NCBI RefSeq assembly: GCF_000190315.1
Contig: NC_015151.1
Span: 1,302,001-1,366,000, forward strand
Reading direction: 5' to 3'
DNA from: Vulcanisaeta moutnovskia 768-28
GTDB lineage: Archaea; Thermoproteota; Thermoprotei; Thermoproteales; Thermocladiaceae
DNA length: 64,000 nt
The notes beneath the pieces were generated by a model that searched no databases, was not told the origin of the DNA, and was given only the letters and a program-made list of their open reading frames with translations. Position numbers and translations under genes: made by a program. Positions 51,916 to 60,810 of this stretch are shown piece by piece. How positions within the stretch are numbered: the stretch's first letter is position 1; every line of letters begins with the position of its first letter.

Positions 51916-53619
51916 TTACCTCTTACCGAAGATGGTCATTACCTGCCTTGTTATTGGTGTTGGTATGGCGTCAGGATTTACGAGGACGTCTACAATGCAT
52001 GGTCCATTAAATCCATATATACACCTCTCCAGTCCGTCCTCAAGCTCCTTCCTATCACTAATCCTAACACAGCCTATGTTTAGTGACTCAGCGAATTTGC
52101 AGAAGTCCATGGGGTATGTATGCGATGCATAGACCTTACCACCATAGAGAAGCCTCTGCTGTAGTTTTAGGACTCCCTGAGCCCTATCATTAAATATCAC
52201 GAAGGCTATCTTAAGGTTTAGCTCGGCTGCCGTTGCTATTTCCATGCCGGTCATGAAGAATGCTGCGTCACCCGTAGTAGCCACCACGGTTGCCTCAGGC
52301 CTAGCCACCTTAGCGCCTATCGCTGCTGGTATTGCGAAGCCCAGTGATGTGAAGCCAGCCGGGTTGAAGTAAGTTCTTGGTTTATAAACGGGTAATTCAA
52401 ACATTGCGACTTGATTACCACCAGCATCGCATGTGACTACCGCCTTCCCCTCACGCATGTCGCTATCAATCACGTGGGCGAGCGCCCTCACAAGATCGCT
52501 TGGGTTTATCCTGGTCTCGTCATAACCAAGCTCCCTCAATTGTTGATTACCAACTGAAGCCCTAACCTCATCAATCAACTTAACCCCCCTATCCTTACCT
52601 GGGCCCCTACCCCTAACTCTATCATGCAATGCATTGAGGAATTCCAATGCATCAGAGATTATCGCAAGGTCCGTCTTGTAATTCTTACCAATATCATTAG
52701 GATCAACATTCACATGAATTAACCTACCCCTTATCGGTAGTGACCACATGCCAGTGCCCAACTCACTGAACCTAGTGCCTATGGCAAGCACTACATCCGC
52801 GTTCTCAACGAGTTTAACGGCTACGGTATCCCCAAAGTAACCTGCGGCTAAACCACCATGTAGTGGGTGGTCAAAGGGTATTGCGCCCTTACCCATCACT
52901 GAGGTAACGACTGGTGCACCAATTTCCTCAGCCACCCTAATAAGCACATCACCTGCGTTTGCCGCTATTACACCACCACCCACGTAAATAATGGGCCTCT
53001 CGGCATTGAGCAACTCCTTAACCGCCAAATCCACTAAAGCGGTGTCGGGTTTAATCCTTACGGGCTCCTCCTTGGTATAGCCAACCCACTCGGTCTCGCT
53101 TTCAATAATGTCCCTGGGCAACTCCACATAAACAGGCCCAGGCCTGCCTTCCCTAGTAACTCTAAATGCCTTGGCGAGGATCTTAGGTATTTCCCTAGGT
53201 TCCTCAGCCCTAATGGCTAGTTTCGTGAATGGCTTGAAAATACTTAATTGAGCATTGGCATCCCTGAATTCATGGTAATAACCCTTACCGGCGGTCCTTA
53301 TCGGCGTTAAACCAGCAAGTGCCACAATGGGGACACCCTCAACAGCGGCTTGGGCAAGTGGTGTTACTAGTCCCGTGGCTCCAGGCCCAGCCGTGCTTAT
53401 TAGAACACTAGTCCTTCCACTGGCTCTTGCGTAGCCATCTGCCATAAATCCCATACTTGGTTCGAAACGACCCAGTACATGCCTTATCCTCTCATGGTAA
53501 TCATGTAGAGCCGCGTATAGACCAAGTACGTGGGTCCCAGGTAAGCCAAAAACAGTGTCCACGCCCTCCTCTATTAGGGATTTGACTATGACCTCACCGC
53601 CACTGACCACACCCATCAC
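51916..53619 (-). CDS. Thiamine-diphosphate enzyme, acetolactate synthase/2-oxoacid decarboxylase superfamily
   Basis: 567 residues. Glu53 in GRFEPSMGFMADGYARAS is the conserved Glu that activates the cofactor; TTGDAAFFMTGMEIATAAEL with N later gives the GDA...N ThDP-Mg motif. GTHVLGLYAAL opens the Pyr domain; a central domain of the usual length follows. Alternatives include acetolactate synthase, 2-hydroxyacyl-CoA lyase and 2-oxoacid decarboxylase; no small ALS subunit is nearby. It starts within 4 nt (overlap) of the 2-hydroxyacid dehydrogenase stop, so the pair may convert a 2-hydroxyacid to a 2-oxoacid and then to an aldehyde or condensation product. Confidence 0.86.
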   Translation of the reverse strand: MMGVVSGGEVIVKSLIEEGVDTVFGLPGTHVLGLYAALHDYHERIRHVLGRFEPSMGFMADGYARASGRTSVLISTAGPGATGLVTPLAQAAVEGVPIVALAGLTPIRTAGKGYYHEFRDANAQLSIFKPFTKLAIRAEEPREIPKILAKAFRVTREGRPGPVYVELPRDIIESETEWVGYTKEEPVRIKPDTALVDLAVKELLNAERPIIYVGGGVIAANAGDVLIRVAEEIGAPVVTSVMGKGAIPFDHPLHGGLAAGYFGDTVAVKLVENADVVLAIGTRFSELGTGMWSLPIRGRLIHVNVDPNDIGKNYKTDLAIISDALEFLNALHDRVRGRGPGKDRGVKLIDEVRASVGNQQLRELGYDETRINPSDLVRALAHVIDSDMREGKAVVTCDAGGNQVAMFELPVYKPRTYFNPAGFTSLGFAIPAAIGAKVARPEATVVATTGDAAFFMTGMEIATAAELNLKIAFVIFNDRAQGVLKLQQRLLYGGKVYASHTYPMDFCKFAESLNIGCVRISDRKELEDGLERCIYGFNGPCIVDVLVNPDAIPTPITRQVMTIFGKR

Positions 53620-54572
53620 CTCCTAAAGGCCATTAACGCGTCTCTAACTCCTCTCGCAACGTATAGTGTGTATCTCTTAACGGATTCCCGGGTAACTCCA
53701 GCAATATGACTAGTTATGAATAGATTAGCAATCTCACCCCTCTTGAATGCCCTTAATAATGGCGATGACTCCTCTGTTGGTGGTTCTCCAGTAAGTACGT
53801 CCGCCGCATAACCAGCTATCTTCCCACTCCTTAAGCCCTCAAGGACTGCGTTCTCATCAATGACCTCACCCCTCGCCGTATTAATGATATAAACACCATC
53901 CTTCATAAGCCCGATCTCCCTCTTACCGATTAGGCCCTTACTTTCCTTGGTTAATGAGGTATGTATTGTTATGAAGTCCGACTGCCTAAGTAATTCATCA
54001 AGGTTCTCAACCTTAACGGCATTAGCCTCAATGAACCTCTCCCTATCTACGAACGGGTCGTAGGCCAGAACCCTCATCCTGAAGGCATTGGCTATTGAGG
54101 CAACGTAGGCACCAATTCTACCGAGGCCAATTATGCCAAATGTCTTCCCAAATAACTCAGTACCTGGCGTTAGTAATGAACCCCACTCACCGTTCCTAAC
54201 CCTACCCATGTTCTCGGGAATCCTCTTAACCATCATTAGTAGTAAGCCGAAGGTGAACTCCGCAACGCTATAAGTCGATGCGCCGGCGGCGCTAACGACC
54301 TTAATGCCCCTACTCTCAGCGTACTCAACGTCAATGTGGTCGGTACCTACGGATGCCGTACCAATCACCTTAAGGTTCCTACCGGAATCAATTATATCCC
54401 TAGTGACTCTATGCCAAACACTGACTATTACTGCGTCATAATCACGTATTGCCTCCCTCAATTGATCAGTCGTCATGGGCCTAACATCAACCTCACCAAC
54501 CTCACTGAGCATTTTCATGGCTTGAGGACCAACATCCGGATCCACCAGTGGAACCGTGACCAGTATCCTCAT
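53616..54572 (-). CDS. D-isomer-specific 2-hydroxyacid dehydrogenase
   Basis: About 318 residues from ATG 54572. An upstream CTATATTAAG-type box near 54587-54596 supports this start and drops five residues. NAD loop GIIGLGRIGAYVASIANAF, catalytic Arg in INTARGEVIDE, Glu near GEPPTEE and His in ITSHIAGVTRESVK. Related to D-3-phosphoglycerate, hydroxypyruvate/glyoxylate and formate dehydrogenases. The tight coupling with the ThDP enzyme argues for catabolic 2-hydroxyacid use rather than serine synthesis. Substrate unknown. Confidence 0.9.
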   Translation of the reverse strand: MRILVTVPLVDPDVGPQAMKMLSEVGEVDVRPMTTDQLREAIRDYDAVIVSVWHRVTRDIIDSGRNLKVIGTASVGTDHIDVEYAESRGIKVVSAAGASTYSVAEFTFGLLLMMVKRIPENMGRVRNGEWGSLLTPGTELFGKTFGIIGLGRIGAYVASIANAFRMRVLAYDPFVDRERFIEANAVKVENLDELLRQSDFITIHTSLTKESKGLIGKREIGLMKDGVYIINTARGEVIDENAVLEGLRSGKIAGYAADVLTGEPPTEESSPLLRAFKRGEIANLFITSHIAGVTRESVKRYTLYVARGVRDALMAFRR

Positions 54573-54671
54573 ATAATAATGCAGCACTTAATATAGTAAT
54601 AAGTATGCCTATTATTTATAGTACGGAGGAAAAATGTATATTTTAATTACTATGTATAAACCTATATATTA

Positions 54672-55010
54672 TCACGCACTACGTGCGGTATTCATGATAT
54701 CTATGAGAGTTGCCGCATCCATTATGTTACCTGTCACCTTAATCACTCCTGAGAAGTAAGCCTGCATTGCGTCGAGTTGCCCCTTAATTAACTTCAACAG
54801 ATTGTCCTTGTTTACCTGTATTGTGGCTGTCGGTGATTTATGAGTACCCTTATTAAGCTTCACAGTGCCTCCACCAACCTCAACATAAAATGGTTCGTAA
54901 CCCTCCCCAGTGAATTGAAACACCTTAACAGGCCCGCTAGCCTTACTGGCAAGTTTTGGTAGGGCCTTTTCAGTCATTGATTTTAGAAGTTCGAAGGGAT
55001 CCTCAGACAT
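54672..55010 (-). CDS. SCP2 sterol-carrier-like lipid-binding protein, short form
   Basis: 112 residues from ATG 55010; a TTG at 55019 is the alternative, since an ACTTAAAAT box lies about 27 nt before it. Core SCP2 features: GPVKVFQFTGEGYEPFYVEV, TIQVNKDNLLKLIKGQLDA and the C-terminal helix MDAATLIDIMNTARS. It is the near-minimal SCP2 domain. Adjacent to the fusion beta-oxidation enzyme gene, it may carry or present acyl-CoA substrates. Which lipid it binds is not visible. Confidence 0.85.
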   Translation of the reverse strand: MSEDPFELLKSMTEKALPKLASKASGPVKVFQFTGEGYEPFYVEVGGGTVKLNKGTHKSPTATIQVNKDNLLKLIKGQLDAMQAYFSGVIKVTGNIMDAATLIDIMNTARSA

Positions 55011-55075
55011 ATCAACCAAGAATAAGCATTGATTACCTGGATTTTAAGTAATGTTGCTATTTATACTATATACCA

Positions 55076-57070
55076 TTATTCACCCTTAAACTCAGGCCTC
55101 CTACGCATGGCAAAGGCCATAACCCCCTCCTGGGCGTCCTTCGTGTTCACAGCCATACTGAAGAAGGCCGCCTCGAGCAGCATGCCTATGTCAACTGGTA
55201 CCTGTGTTCCGAAGTTCACTGCATACTTCGCGTAGGTCAGTGCTATTGGTGGACCTTGGGCTAATCTAATTGCGAATGACCTAACCTCATCCTCAAACTT
55301 CTCCTTGGGTACGACCCTATTAACAAGGCCAATCCTATACGCCTCATCAGCCTTAATCCTATCGCCAAGCATTATCAACTCCTTAGCCCTACCAAGGCCA
55401 ACATACCTAATCAACCTCTGTGTACCACCAGCACCTGGTATTATGCCTAGGGTGATCTCAGGCTGGCCAAACTCGGACTTGTCAGTGACTATTCTGAAGT
55501 CGCAGGCCATTGCGATTTCTAGGCCACCACCAAGTGCGTAACCATCAATAGCCGCTATCACGGGCTTGGGGAACCTCTCAATCTTACTTACAGCGTCCTG
55601 GAACCTCCTATTATACAGGAAGAAGTAGTAGGTGTGTAGTGGGCCTTGGAATGAGGTAACATCAGCACCAGCCGAGAAAGCCCTATCGCCAGCACCCCTT
55701 ATTACGACAACCCTAACCTCCTTATCATCCCAGAGCATATCAAGCGCCCTACCTATCTCCTCAAGCATTGTCAGGGTTAAGGCATTAAGCCTCTGTGGCC
55801 TGTTGAGTATTATCCAGGCGAGCGGTGGCTCCTTCTTGAGTATTATCTCCTTAAACTCAGTCACGCCAACAGCACCATACTCGTAGAATCCCCTACCACT
55901 CTTCTGCCCGAGCTTACCCTCCTGAACCATCTGCATGAGTAACGGGTCTGGTTTAAACAATTCATAACCATACTTAGAGTACAACTGATTAAGTGCGTTA
56001 ACAACCTTGTCAATGCCGAACTCATCAGCATACTCAAGAACTCCCTTTGGCCAGCCAAGGCCTAGCTTAACGCCCTTATCAATATCCTCCCTAGAGGCAA
56101 TACCCTGCCTAAGCAGCCATGCTGCCATGTTTATTGCCGGTGCAAATACCTGTACTAGGTCAACCTTCTCACCAGCCTCCCTGGGTATGTTAGCCCTCTC
56201 GTACGGGCCACCCTTATACTCATAGAAGCCACGACCGCTCTTCTGACCAAGCCAGCCCTTCTTATATAGGTCCTCAATTAATGGGCATGGGACCCTAAGC
56301 ATTGGGTCCCTCTCAGCAACTGCAAAGCCAACTAGGTAGCCAACGTCTATGCCCGTGAAGTCCTGAAGCTCGAAAATACCCATTGGTAAACCAGCCCTGT
56401 ATTTAACGGCTGAGTCAATCTCAACAATGGAGTACACGTTATTAGCGACTAATAGGCATGCAGCTGAGTTCAGCGCTATTAATATTCTGTTTACCACGAA
56501 TCCAGGTACGTCCTTATTAACCATTATTGGCTCCTTACCGAGGCTCTTAACGAAGTCATAGGCCCTCCTGGCGACCTCGTCGCTTGTTTGGGCACCCTTA
56601 ATAACCTCAACAAGGGGCATTAGTACTGGTGGATTGAAGAAGTGAATTCCAACGACCCTCTCAGGCCTCTTTGTGGCGCTTGCAATCTCGGTTATTGGTA
56701 AACTACTCGTGTTCGTGGCCAGTATTGCGTGCGGAGGCGCATTTGCGTCTGCCTCAGAAAATATCTGCTTCTTAAGGTCAAGTTTTTCGGGTACTGCCTC
56801 AATCATTATGTCAATATTCTTAACGGCCTCAGCCACTGATAATGAAGTCTTTATGCGACTCATGATCTCATTAACCTTCTCCTTACTTATTGTACCCCTC
56901 TCAGCCAGCTTGTCAAGGCTCCACTTAATCCTTTCCAGGGCTTTATTTAGATAGTCCTGAGATACATCAACAATCACAACCTCATAACCCGCCAGGGCAG
57001 ATACTTCGGCTATTCCATGGCCCATTGTACCTGCTCCTATCACCGCAACCCTCCTAATTTGCGTACTCAT
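55076..57070 (-). CDS. 3-hydroxyacyl-CoA dehydrogenase/enoyl-CoA hydratase fusion
   Basis: 664 residues. N-terminal HCDH: VIGAGTMGHGIAEVSALAGY, NTSSLPITEIA, VVGIHFFNPPVLMPLVEVI and a duplicated C-terminal HCDH lobe with KSGRGFYEY twice. From about residue 410 an enoyl-CoA hydratase domain: LAWIILNRPQRLNALTLTML, FSAGADVTSF, IDGYALGGGLEIAMACDFRI and GIIPGAGGTQRL (Glu pair conserved). The order dehydrogenase then hydratase is the archaeal fusion, unlike bacterial FadB. It serves beta-oxidation or crotonyl-CoA to acetoacetyl-CoA conversion in the dicarboxylate/4-hydroxybutyrate cycle; the latter is known from Thermoproteales. Confidence 0.94.
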   Translation of the reverse strand: MSTQIRRVAVIGAGTMGHGIAEVSALAGYEVVIVDVSQDYLNKALERIKWSLDKLAERGTISKEKVNEIMSRIKTSLSVAEAVKNIDIMIEAVPEKLDLKKQIFSEADANAPPHAILATNTSSLPITEIASATKRPERVVGIHFFNPPVLMPLVEVIKGAQTSDEVARRAYDFVKSLGKEPIMVNKDVPGFVVNRILIALNSAACLLVANNVYSIVEIDSAVKYRAGLPMGIFELQDFTGIDVGYLVGFAVAERDPMLRVPCPLIEDLYKKGWLGQKSGRGFYEYKGGPYERANIPREAGEKVDLVQVFAPAINMAAWLLRQGIASREDIDKGVKLGLGWPKGVLEYADEFGIDKVVNALNQLYSKYGYELFKPDPLLMQMVQEGKLGQKSGRGFYEYGAVGVTEFKEIILKKEPPLAWIILNRPQRLNALTLTMLEEIGRALDMLWDDKEVRVVVIRGAGDRAFSAGADVTSFQGPLHTYYFFLYNRRFQDAVSKIERFPKPVIAAIDGYALGGGLEIAMACDFRIVTDKSEFGQPEITLGIIPGAGGTQRLIRYVGLGRAKELIMLGDRIKADEAYRIGLVNRVVPKEKFEDEVRSFAIRLAQGPPIALTYAKYAVNFGTQVPVDIGMLLEAAFFSMAVNTKDAQEGVMAFAMRRRPEFKGE

Positions 57071-57193
57071 CAGTCACTCTGGCTCTAGGTAAGTTATTAA
57101 GTGCGATCTCAATTTACTCAAATTATTTGTGTCGAGGGTGTATATAATGAATATAGTGATAATGATTAAGCAATAGTGAACAGAGGGGCATTA

Positions 57194-57202
57194 TTATTTA
57201 AG
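57194..57202 (+). promoter_or_regulatory. TATA box of the thiolase operon
   Basis: TTATTTAAG is centred about 24 nt before ATG 57222, supporting that start and a leaderless transcript for the thiolase, DUF35 and hydratase genes. Confidence 0.6.
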
Positions 57203-57221
57203 GTGCTTCTCGAGGAGTAAT

Positions 57222-58445
57222 ATGGGAATTATGAGGGGGGTTGCGGTTGTTGGGATTGGCCATGCGAAGTTTGGGCGTAGGACCGACACAACCTTAGGTG
57301 AGCTTGCCTGGGAGGCTGTTAAGGAGGCACTTGAGGATGCAAGGCTTGATCAGAAGGATATTCAGTACTTCGTTGTTGGTAATGCAGGTGGTTGGAGCGC
57401 CGAGTCATTACCCGCCGTGATTGTTGGTGAGTACTGTGGGTTAAGTCCGAAGGGTACTATGAGGGTTGAGGCGGCATGCGCCACTGGTAGTGCTGCCCTC
57501 TATAATGCCTACTTAGCCGTGGCTTCGGGAATGGCCGACATAGCCATGGCAATAGGTGTGGAGAAAATGTACGAATCACCAACACCAACAGTTGTTGAAT
57601 TCATTGGTAGGGCAGGTAATTACTTCTGGGAGTTTGAGAACTTTGGTTTAACATTCCCAGGTTATTATGCACTATACATGACGGCTTACATGAATAGATT
57701 TGGAGCCACTGAGGAGGACTTCTGCAGGGTTGCCGTTAAGAACCATTATTACGGATCAATAAACCCCAAGGCCCAGTTCTATGGGTTGAAAATAAACATT
57801 GATCAATGCCTCAAGTCCAGGTATGTGGCCTGGCCCATTAAACTCTACGACTCAAGCCCAATAACCGATGGCGCAGCCGCAGCGATACTAGTCAGTGAAG
57901 AGTTGGCTAGGAAGATAACGGACACGCCAGTGTGGATTAGATCCGTGGGCGTGGCAACAGGTACAGCAAACCTGAGTAGGAGACCCGACTTCATAGGGCT
58001 CGATGCAGCCTACCAAGCAGCTGAGCAAGCGTTCAAGAGGATTGGCATCGAGCATAGGGACACTTGGAAGTACTTCGATGTTGCTAATGTTCATGATTGC
58101 TTCACGATAGCTGAGGTCATGGCTTACGAGGACCTGGGATTCGTGGAAAGGGGCATGGGTATTCAACTGGTTAGGAATGAACAGACCTACAAGGGTGGCT
58201 TAATACCCGTTAATCTGGATGGCGGTCTCAAGGCAAAGGGCCATCCCATAGGGGCTACGGGGGTTAGTATGGCTGTTGAGATGACCAAGCAGTTAAGGCA
58301 GGGTGTTGAGCCTAGGGATAGGCAGGCCGATATCTATACTGGTTGGGCATTGGCGCATAACGTTGGTGGTACTGGCCATTACGCTTATGTAACTATATAC
58401 TCACTTGATAAGGATGGTTCGCCGAAGGTGAAGCCCAAGAGGTGA
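57222..58445 (+). CDS. Thiolase (acetyl-CoA acetyltransferase/SCP-x type)
   Basis: 407 residues. Nucleophilic Cys86 in EAACATGSAALYNAYLAVAS, histidine in ANVHDCFTIAE and the C-terminal GHPIGATGVSMAV. The C-terminal Cys-Gly element of classical thiolases is replaced, as in archaeal thiolases that work with a DUF35 partner. It is the archaeal thiolase of a two-subunit unit: the partner gene starts inside its stop. It condenses or cleaves acetoacetyl-CoA or longer 3-ketoacyl-CoA; the first is expected in the dicarboxylate/4-hydroxybutyrate cycle and in mevalonate synthesis. HMG-CoA synthase, the third usual partner, is not in this operon. Confidence 0.92.
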   Translation: MGIMRGVAVVGIGHAKFGRRTDTTLGELAWEAVKEALEDARLDQKDIQYFVVGNAGGWSAESLPAVIVGEYCGLSPKGTMRVEAACATGSAALYNAYLAVASGMADIAMAIGVEKMYESPTPTVVEFIGRAGNYFWEFENFGLTFPGYYALYMTAYMNRFGATEEDFCRVAVKNHYYGSINPKAQFYGLKINIDQCLKSRYVAWPIKLYDSSPITDGAAAAILVSEELARKITDTPVWIRSVGVATGTANLSRRPDFIGLDAAYQAAEQAFKRIGIEHRDTWKYFDVANVHDCFTIAEVMAYEDLGFVERGMGIQLVRNEQTYKGGLIPVNLDGGLKAKGHPIGATGVSMAVEMTKQLRQGVEPRDRQADIYTGWALAHNVGGTGHYAYVTIYSLDKDGSPKVKPKR

Positions 58446-58447
58446 TG
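58440..58447 (+). promoter_or_regulatory. Shine-Dalgarno for the DUF35 gene
   Basis: GAGGTGAT overlaps the thiolase stop codon and ends 3 nt before ATG 58451, favouring that start over GTG 58442 or ATG 58445. Confidence 0.55.
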
Positions 58448-58450
58448 GTG

Positions 58451-58990
58451 ATGTCCCTGGAGGCTAAGTATGAGGAGTTTTGGAGGCAATCTATTAAGCA
58501 GCTGAATGAAGTTGTCAAGGCCACTGGACTACCCATAGCGCCTGATGAGAAGGGTCAATACAGCTTGTGGTATGATGTTAGGGAGATGAGGCTTAGGTTC
58601 TCGATTAGTGTTGAGAGGATTAAGAAGTTCTTTGATGGTTTGAGGGAGGGCAAGATCTACGCCACCAGATGCAGGAGGTGCGGTAGGTATTACTTCCCGC
58701 CCCAGGTGGATTGCCCGTACTGTAAGGTCAGTGATATGGATTGGGTTGAGACTAGTGGTGAGGGTGAATTACTAACCTATACCGTAATAAACACGAAGCC
58801 CTTAACATACTCGCACTATCCAGATTACATAGTGGCTATTGCAAGGATGAGGGAGGGATTCAATGTGCTGGCTTGGTTGAGGGTTGATGATCCAAGGAAG
58901 GTTAAGGTTGGCATGAGGGTTAAGCTTCAGGTTGTTAAGAGGGAGCCTGAGGGTTACTTAACGTATGAATTCATACCTATGGAGCAATAG
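58451..58990 (+). CDS. DUF35 Zn-ribbon/OB-fold acyl-CoA-binding partner of thiolase
   Basis: About 179 residues. The zinc ribbon uses Cys74, Cys77, Cys88 and Cys91 (CRRCGRYYFPPQVDCPYC). The OB-fold that follows includes GELLTYTVINTKP, YIVAIARMREGFNVLAWL and a VGMRVKLQVVKRE ending. The N-terminal helix (about 1-60) is the usual docking helix. In archaeal thiolase-HMGCS complexes this domain shuttles acyl-CoA between active sites. It starts at the thiolase stop codon and the next gene follows by 10 nt. Confidence 0.92.
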   Translation: MSLEAKYEEFWRQSIKQLNEVVKATGLPIAPDEKGQYSLWYDVREMRLRFSISVERIKKFFDGLREGKIYATRCRRCGRYYFPPQVDCPYCKVSDMDWVETSGEGELLTYTVINTKPLTYSHYPDYIVAIARMREGFNVLAWLRVDDPRKVKVGMRVKLQVVKREPEGYLTYEFIPMEQ

Positions 58991-59000
58991 GTGGTGCTGA

Positions 59001-59771
59001 ATGTATAGGTACTTGGTTATTGATGAGAGGGATTCCGTAACTATATTCACGCTTAATAGGCCGGAGAGATTGAATGCATTAGGGCCTGAGCTCAGGGCTG
59101 AGTTATTGGATGCGCTGCGTAGGTTCAATAATGACCCGAAAAAGAGGGTTGGCATAATAACCGGTTCTGGTAAGGCGTTCTCGGCGGGTGCCGACATATC
59201 AACTAAGCCAAGTGAGCCTGGAACCGTCAATCTTGAGGACGAACTTAGGAACTCCTTCCACCTAATTCTGAGGGAGATAAGGTTTAGTGATAAGTTATTC
59301 ATTGCGGCGATTAATGGTGTAGCCGCGGGCGCCGGTATTAGTCTTGCCGTCGCATGTGATTTCGCCTTTGCGTCAAAGAGTTCTAGGTTTGTTATGGCGT
59401 TTCAAAACATTGGGTTAGCACCTGATACTGGGTTAACGCTTATGATGGCTAGATTAGTTGGTGCCAAGGCACTTAGGTACCTGCTAGTTGGTGGTGAGTT
59501 CACGGCTGAGGAGGCTGAGTCCATGGGACTCATCAAGGTTGTTGATGACCCATTAGGAGAGGCCATTAAGTTTGCTAATGAGATTGCTCAAGGTCCATTT
59601 AGAGCATACGTACATAGTAAGAAATTGATTAATGAAGCGTTGTTTAAGGACCTTGAGCAGTTCCTAGTGACCGAGGCCAGGTTACAGGGTGAGTTGGGTA
59701 ATACCCATGATTTTATTGAGGGTGTTTCAGCATTCCTAGAGAAGAGGAGGCCTAGGTTTGTTGGTTATTGA
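59001..59771 (+). CDS. Enoyl-CoA hydratase/isomerase family protein
   Basis: 256 residues. Crotonase fold: TIFTLNRPERLNALGPEL, oxyanion loops FSAGADIST and NGVAAGAGISLAVACDFAFA, then IGLAPDTGLTLMMARLVG. The first catalytic Glu position of classical hydratases is Ala-Gly rich here (AAGAGIS) and the second is Asp in PDTG, so a PaaG-type isomerase or another crotonase reaction is possible. It is the third gene of the operon with thiolase and DUF35; a GGTGGT sequence 7-12 nt upstream may act as ribosome-binding site. Confidence 0.88.
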   Translation: MYRYLVIDERDSVTIFTLNRPERLNALGPELRAELLDALRRFNNDPKKRVGIITGSGKAFSAGADISTKPSEPGTVNLEDELRNSFHLILREIRFSDKLFIAAINGVAAGAGISLAVACDFAFASKSSRFVMAFQNIGLAPDTGLTLMMARLVGAKALRYLLVGGEFTAEEAESMGLIKVVDDPLGEAIKFANEIAQGPFRAYVHSKKLINEALFKDLEQFLVTEARLQGELGNTHDFIEGVSAFLEKRRPRFVGY

Positions 59772-59842
59772 TCATTTTATATTTATAAAATGATTATCAT
59801 TAAGTACTTAACTCAGTGTTCATAAGTTAAAATATGATGTAT

Positions 59843-59853
59843 TATTTTTAAAT
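59843..59853 (+). promoter_or_regulatory. TATA box of the amidohydrolase gene
   Basis: ATTTTTAAATA is centred about 29 nt before ATG 59878 in the 106 bp gap after the hydratase gene; a leaderless start is predicted. Confidence 0.5.
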
Positions 59854-59877
59854 AGCAGTTGATTAATCCTCTTATTA

Positions 59878-60810
59878 ATGCAGAACTACTACTTCATTGA
59901 TTTCCACGTGCATCCAGCTGCGGAACTTATTCGATTAAGGAACAAGCTTCATAATGCTGGGGCTGTTGCATCAGCCCTCTACCCAATTGATATTGACCCA
60001 ACGCTTAGTCTAACCCTTCATGGCCTATACAGATTAGCTAGGGACTTGGGTATGTACGTTGATGTTAAGTCCGTGGTTAGGGAGATTTATGACTTGATTA
60101 GTAGGTGGCCTGAGTACATGATTGATAATATGAAGCTTTGGTATGAGATCTTTAAGGAGGGTGTCAGTGATTTCTTCATACCCTTCTCAAGCATAAACCC
60201 AAGCTTTGGTGGTAGGTATGTTAAGCAGAAGATTAGGGAGATGGAGCACTTAGGCCTTAGGGGTGTGTTTGTCTCGCCAACACTTCAATTCTTCAACCCA
60301 GCCACAAGCCCAGCCTTTAAGCAGTTGATGGAGTATGCAGAGAAGAATAATGTGTTAGTAATAATGCACTTGGGAATGCCTAGGGATGTTGATGAGAGGG
60401 TCGTAACACATATAATGCCCAAGAACCTTATGGAAATTCTTGAGGAATATAGGCCTTACATGGTAATCAGTGGCCTTGGAACATCACCCGATAGATTTAA
60501 TCTCTGGGTTAGGGAGGTTCTTAGGGTAATGAGGAAGTACGATAATACCTACCTAAGCACCCCCGGAATTAATTGCTACCTATTCAATGATGAATCAGCA
60601 AGGCCCGTACTAAATACCTTAGGCCCAGAGAGAATACTATTTGGTAGTGGCTATCCCTACAGAAGATTTAGGGATTTAATGAGCGATGTTAAGTGCATTG
60701 AGGGTAGTGATGGTATTAGTAATGTTGATAAGGAGGTGATAATGATGAATAACGCAATTGACTTGTTTAAATACCATGGATTCAGGATCAACGAGAACCT
60801 AAGTACCTAG
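59878..60810 (+). CDS. Amidohydrolase-2 family TIM-barrel metal-dependent hydrolase
   Basis: 310 residues of the PF04909-type fold. The metal motif HVH lies near residues 10-12 (IDFHVHPA); a central His (VIMHLGMP, about 163-168) and LFGSGYPYRRF near the end, where the usual Asp (GTDYP) is Gly-Ser, complete the pattern. Known members hydrolyse or decarboxylate aromatic and other ring compounds. The loss of the late Asp may alter metal binding. The 3' end overlaps the truncated metallo-beta-lactamase gene by 12 nt. Function within the acyl-CoA island is not clear. Confidence 0.82.
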   Translation: MQNYYFIDFHVHPAAELIRLRNKLHNAGAVASALYPIDIDPTLSLTLHGLYRLARDLGMYVDVKSVVREIYDLISRWPEYMIDNMKLWYEIFKEGVSDFFIPFSSINPSFGGRYVKQKIREMEHLGLRGVFVSPTLQFFNPATSPAFKQLMEYAEKNNVLVIMHLGMPRDVDERVVTHIMPKNLMEILEEYRPYMVISGLGTSPDRFNLWVREVLRVMRKYDNTYLSTPGINCYLFNDESARPVLNTLGPERILFGSGYPYRRFRDLMSDVKCIEGSDGISNVDKEVIMMNNAIDLFKYHGFRINENLST

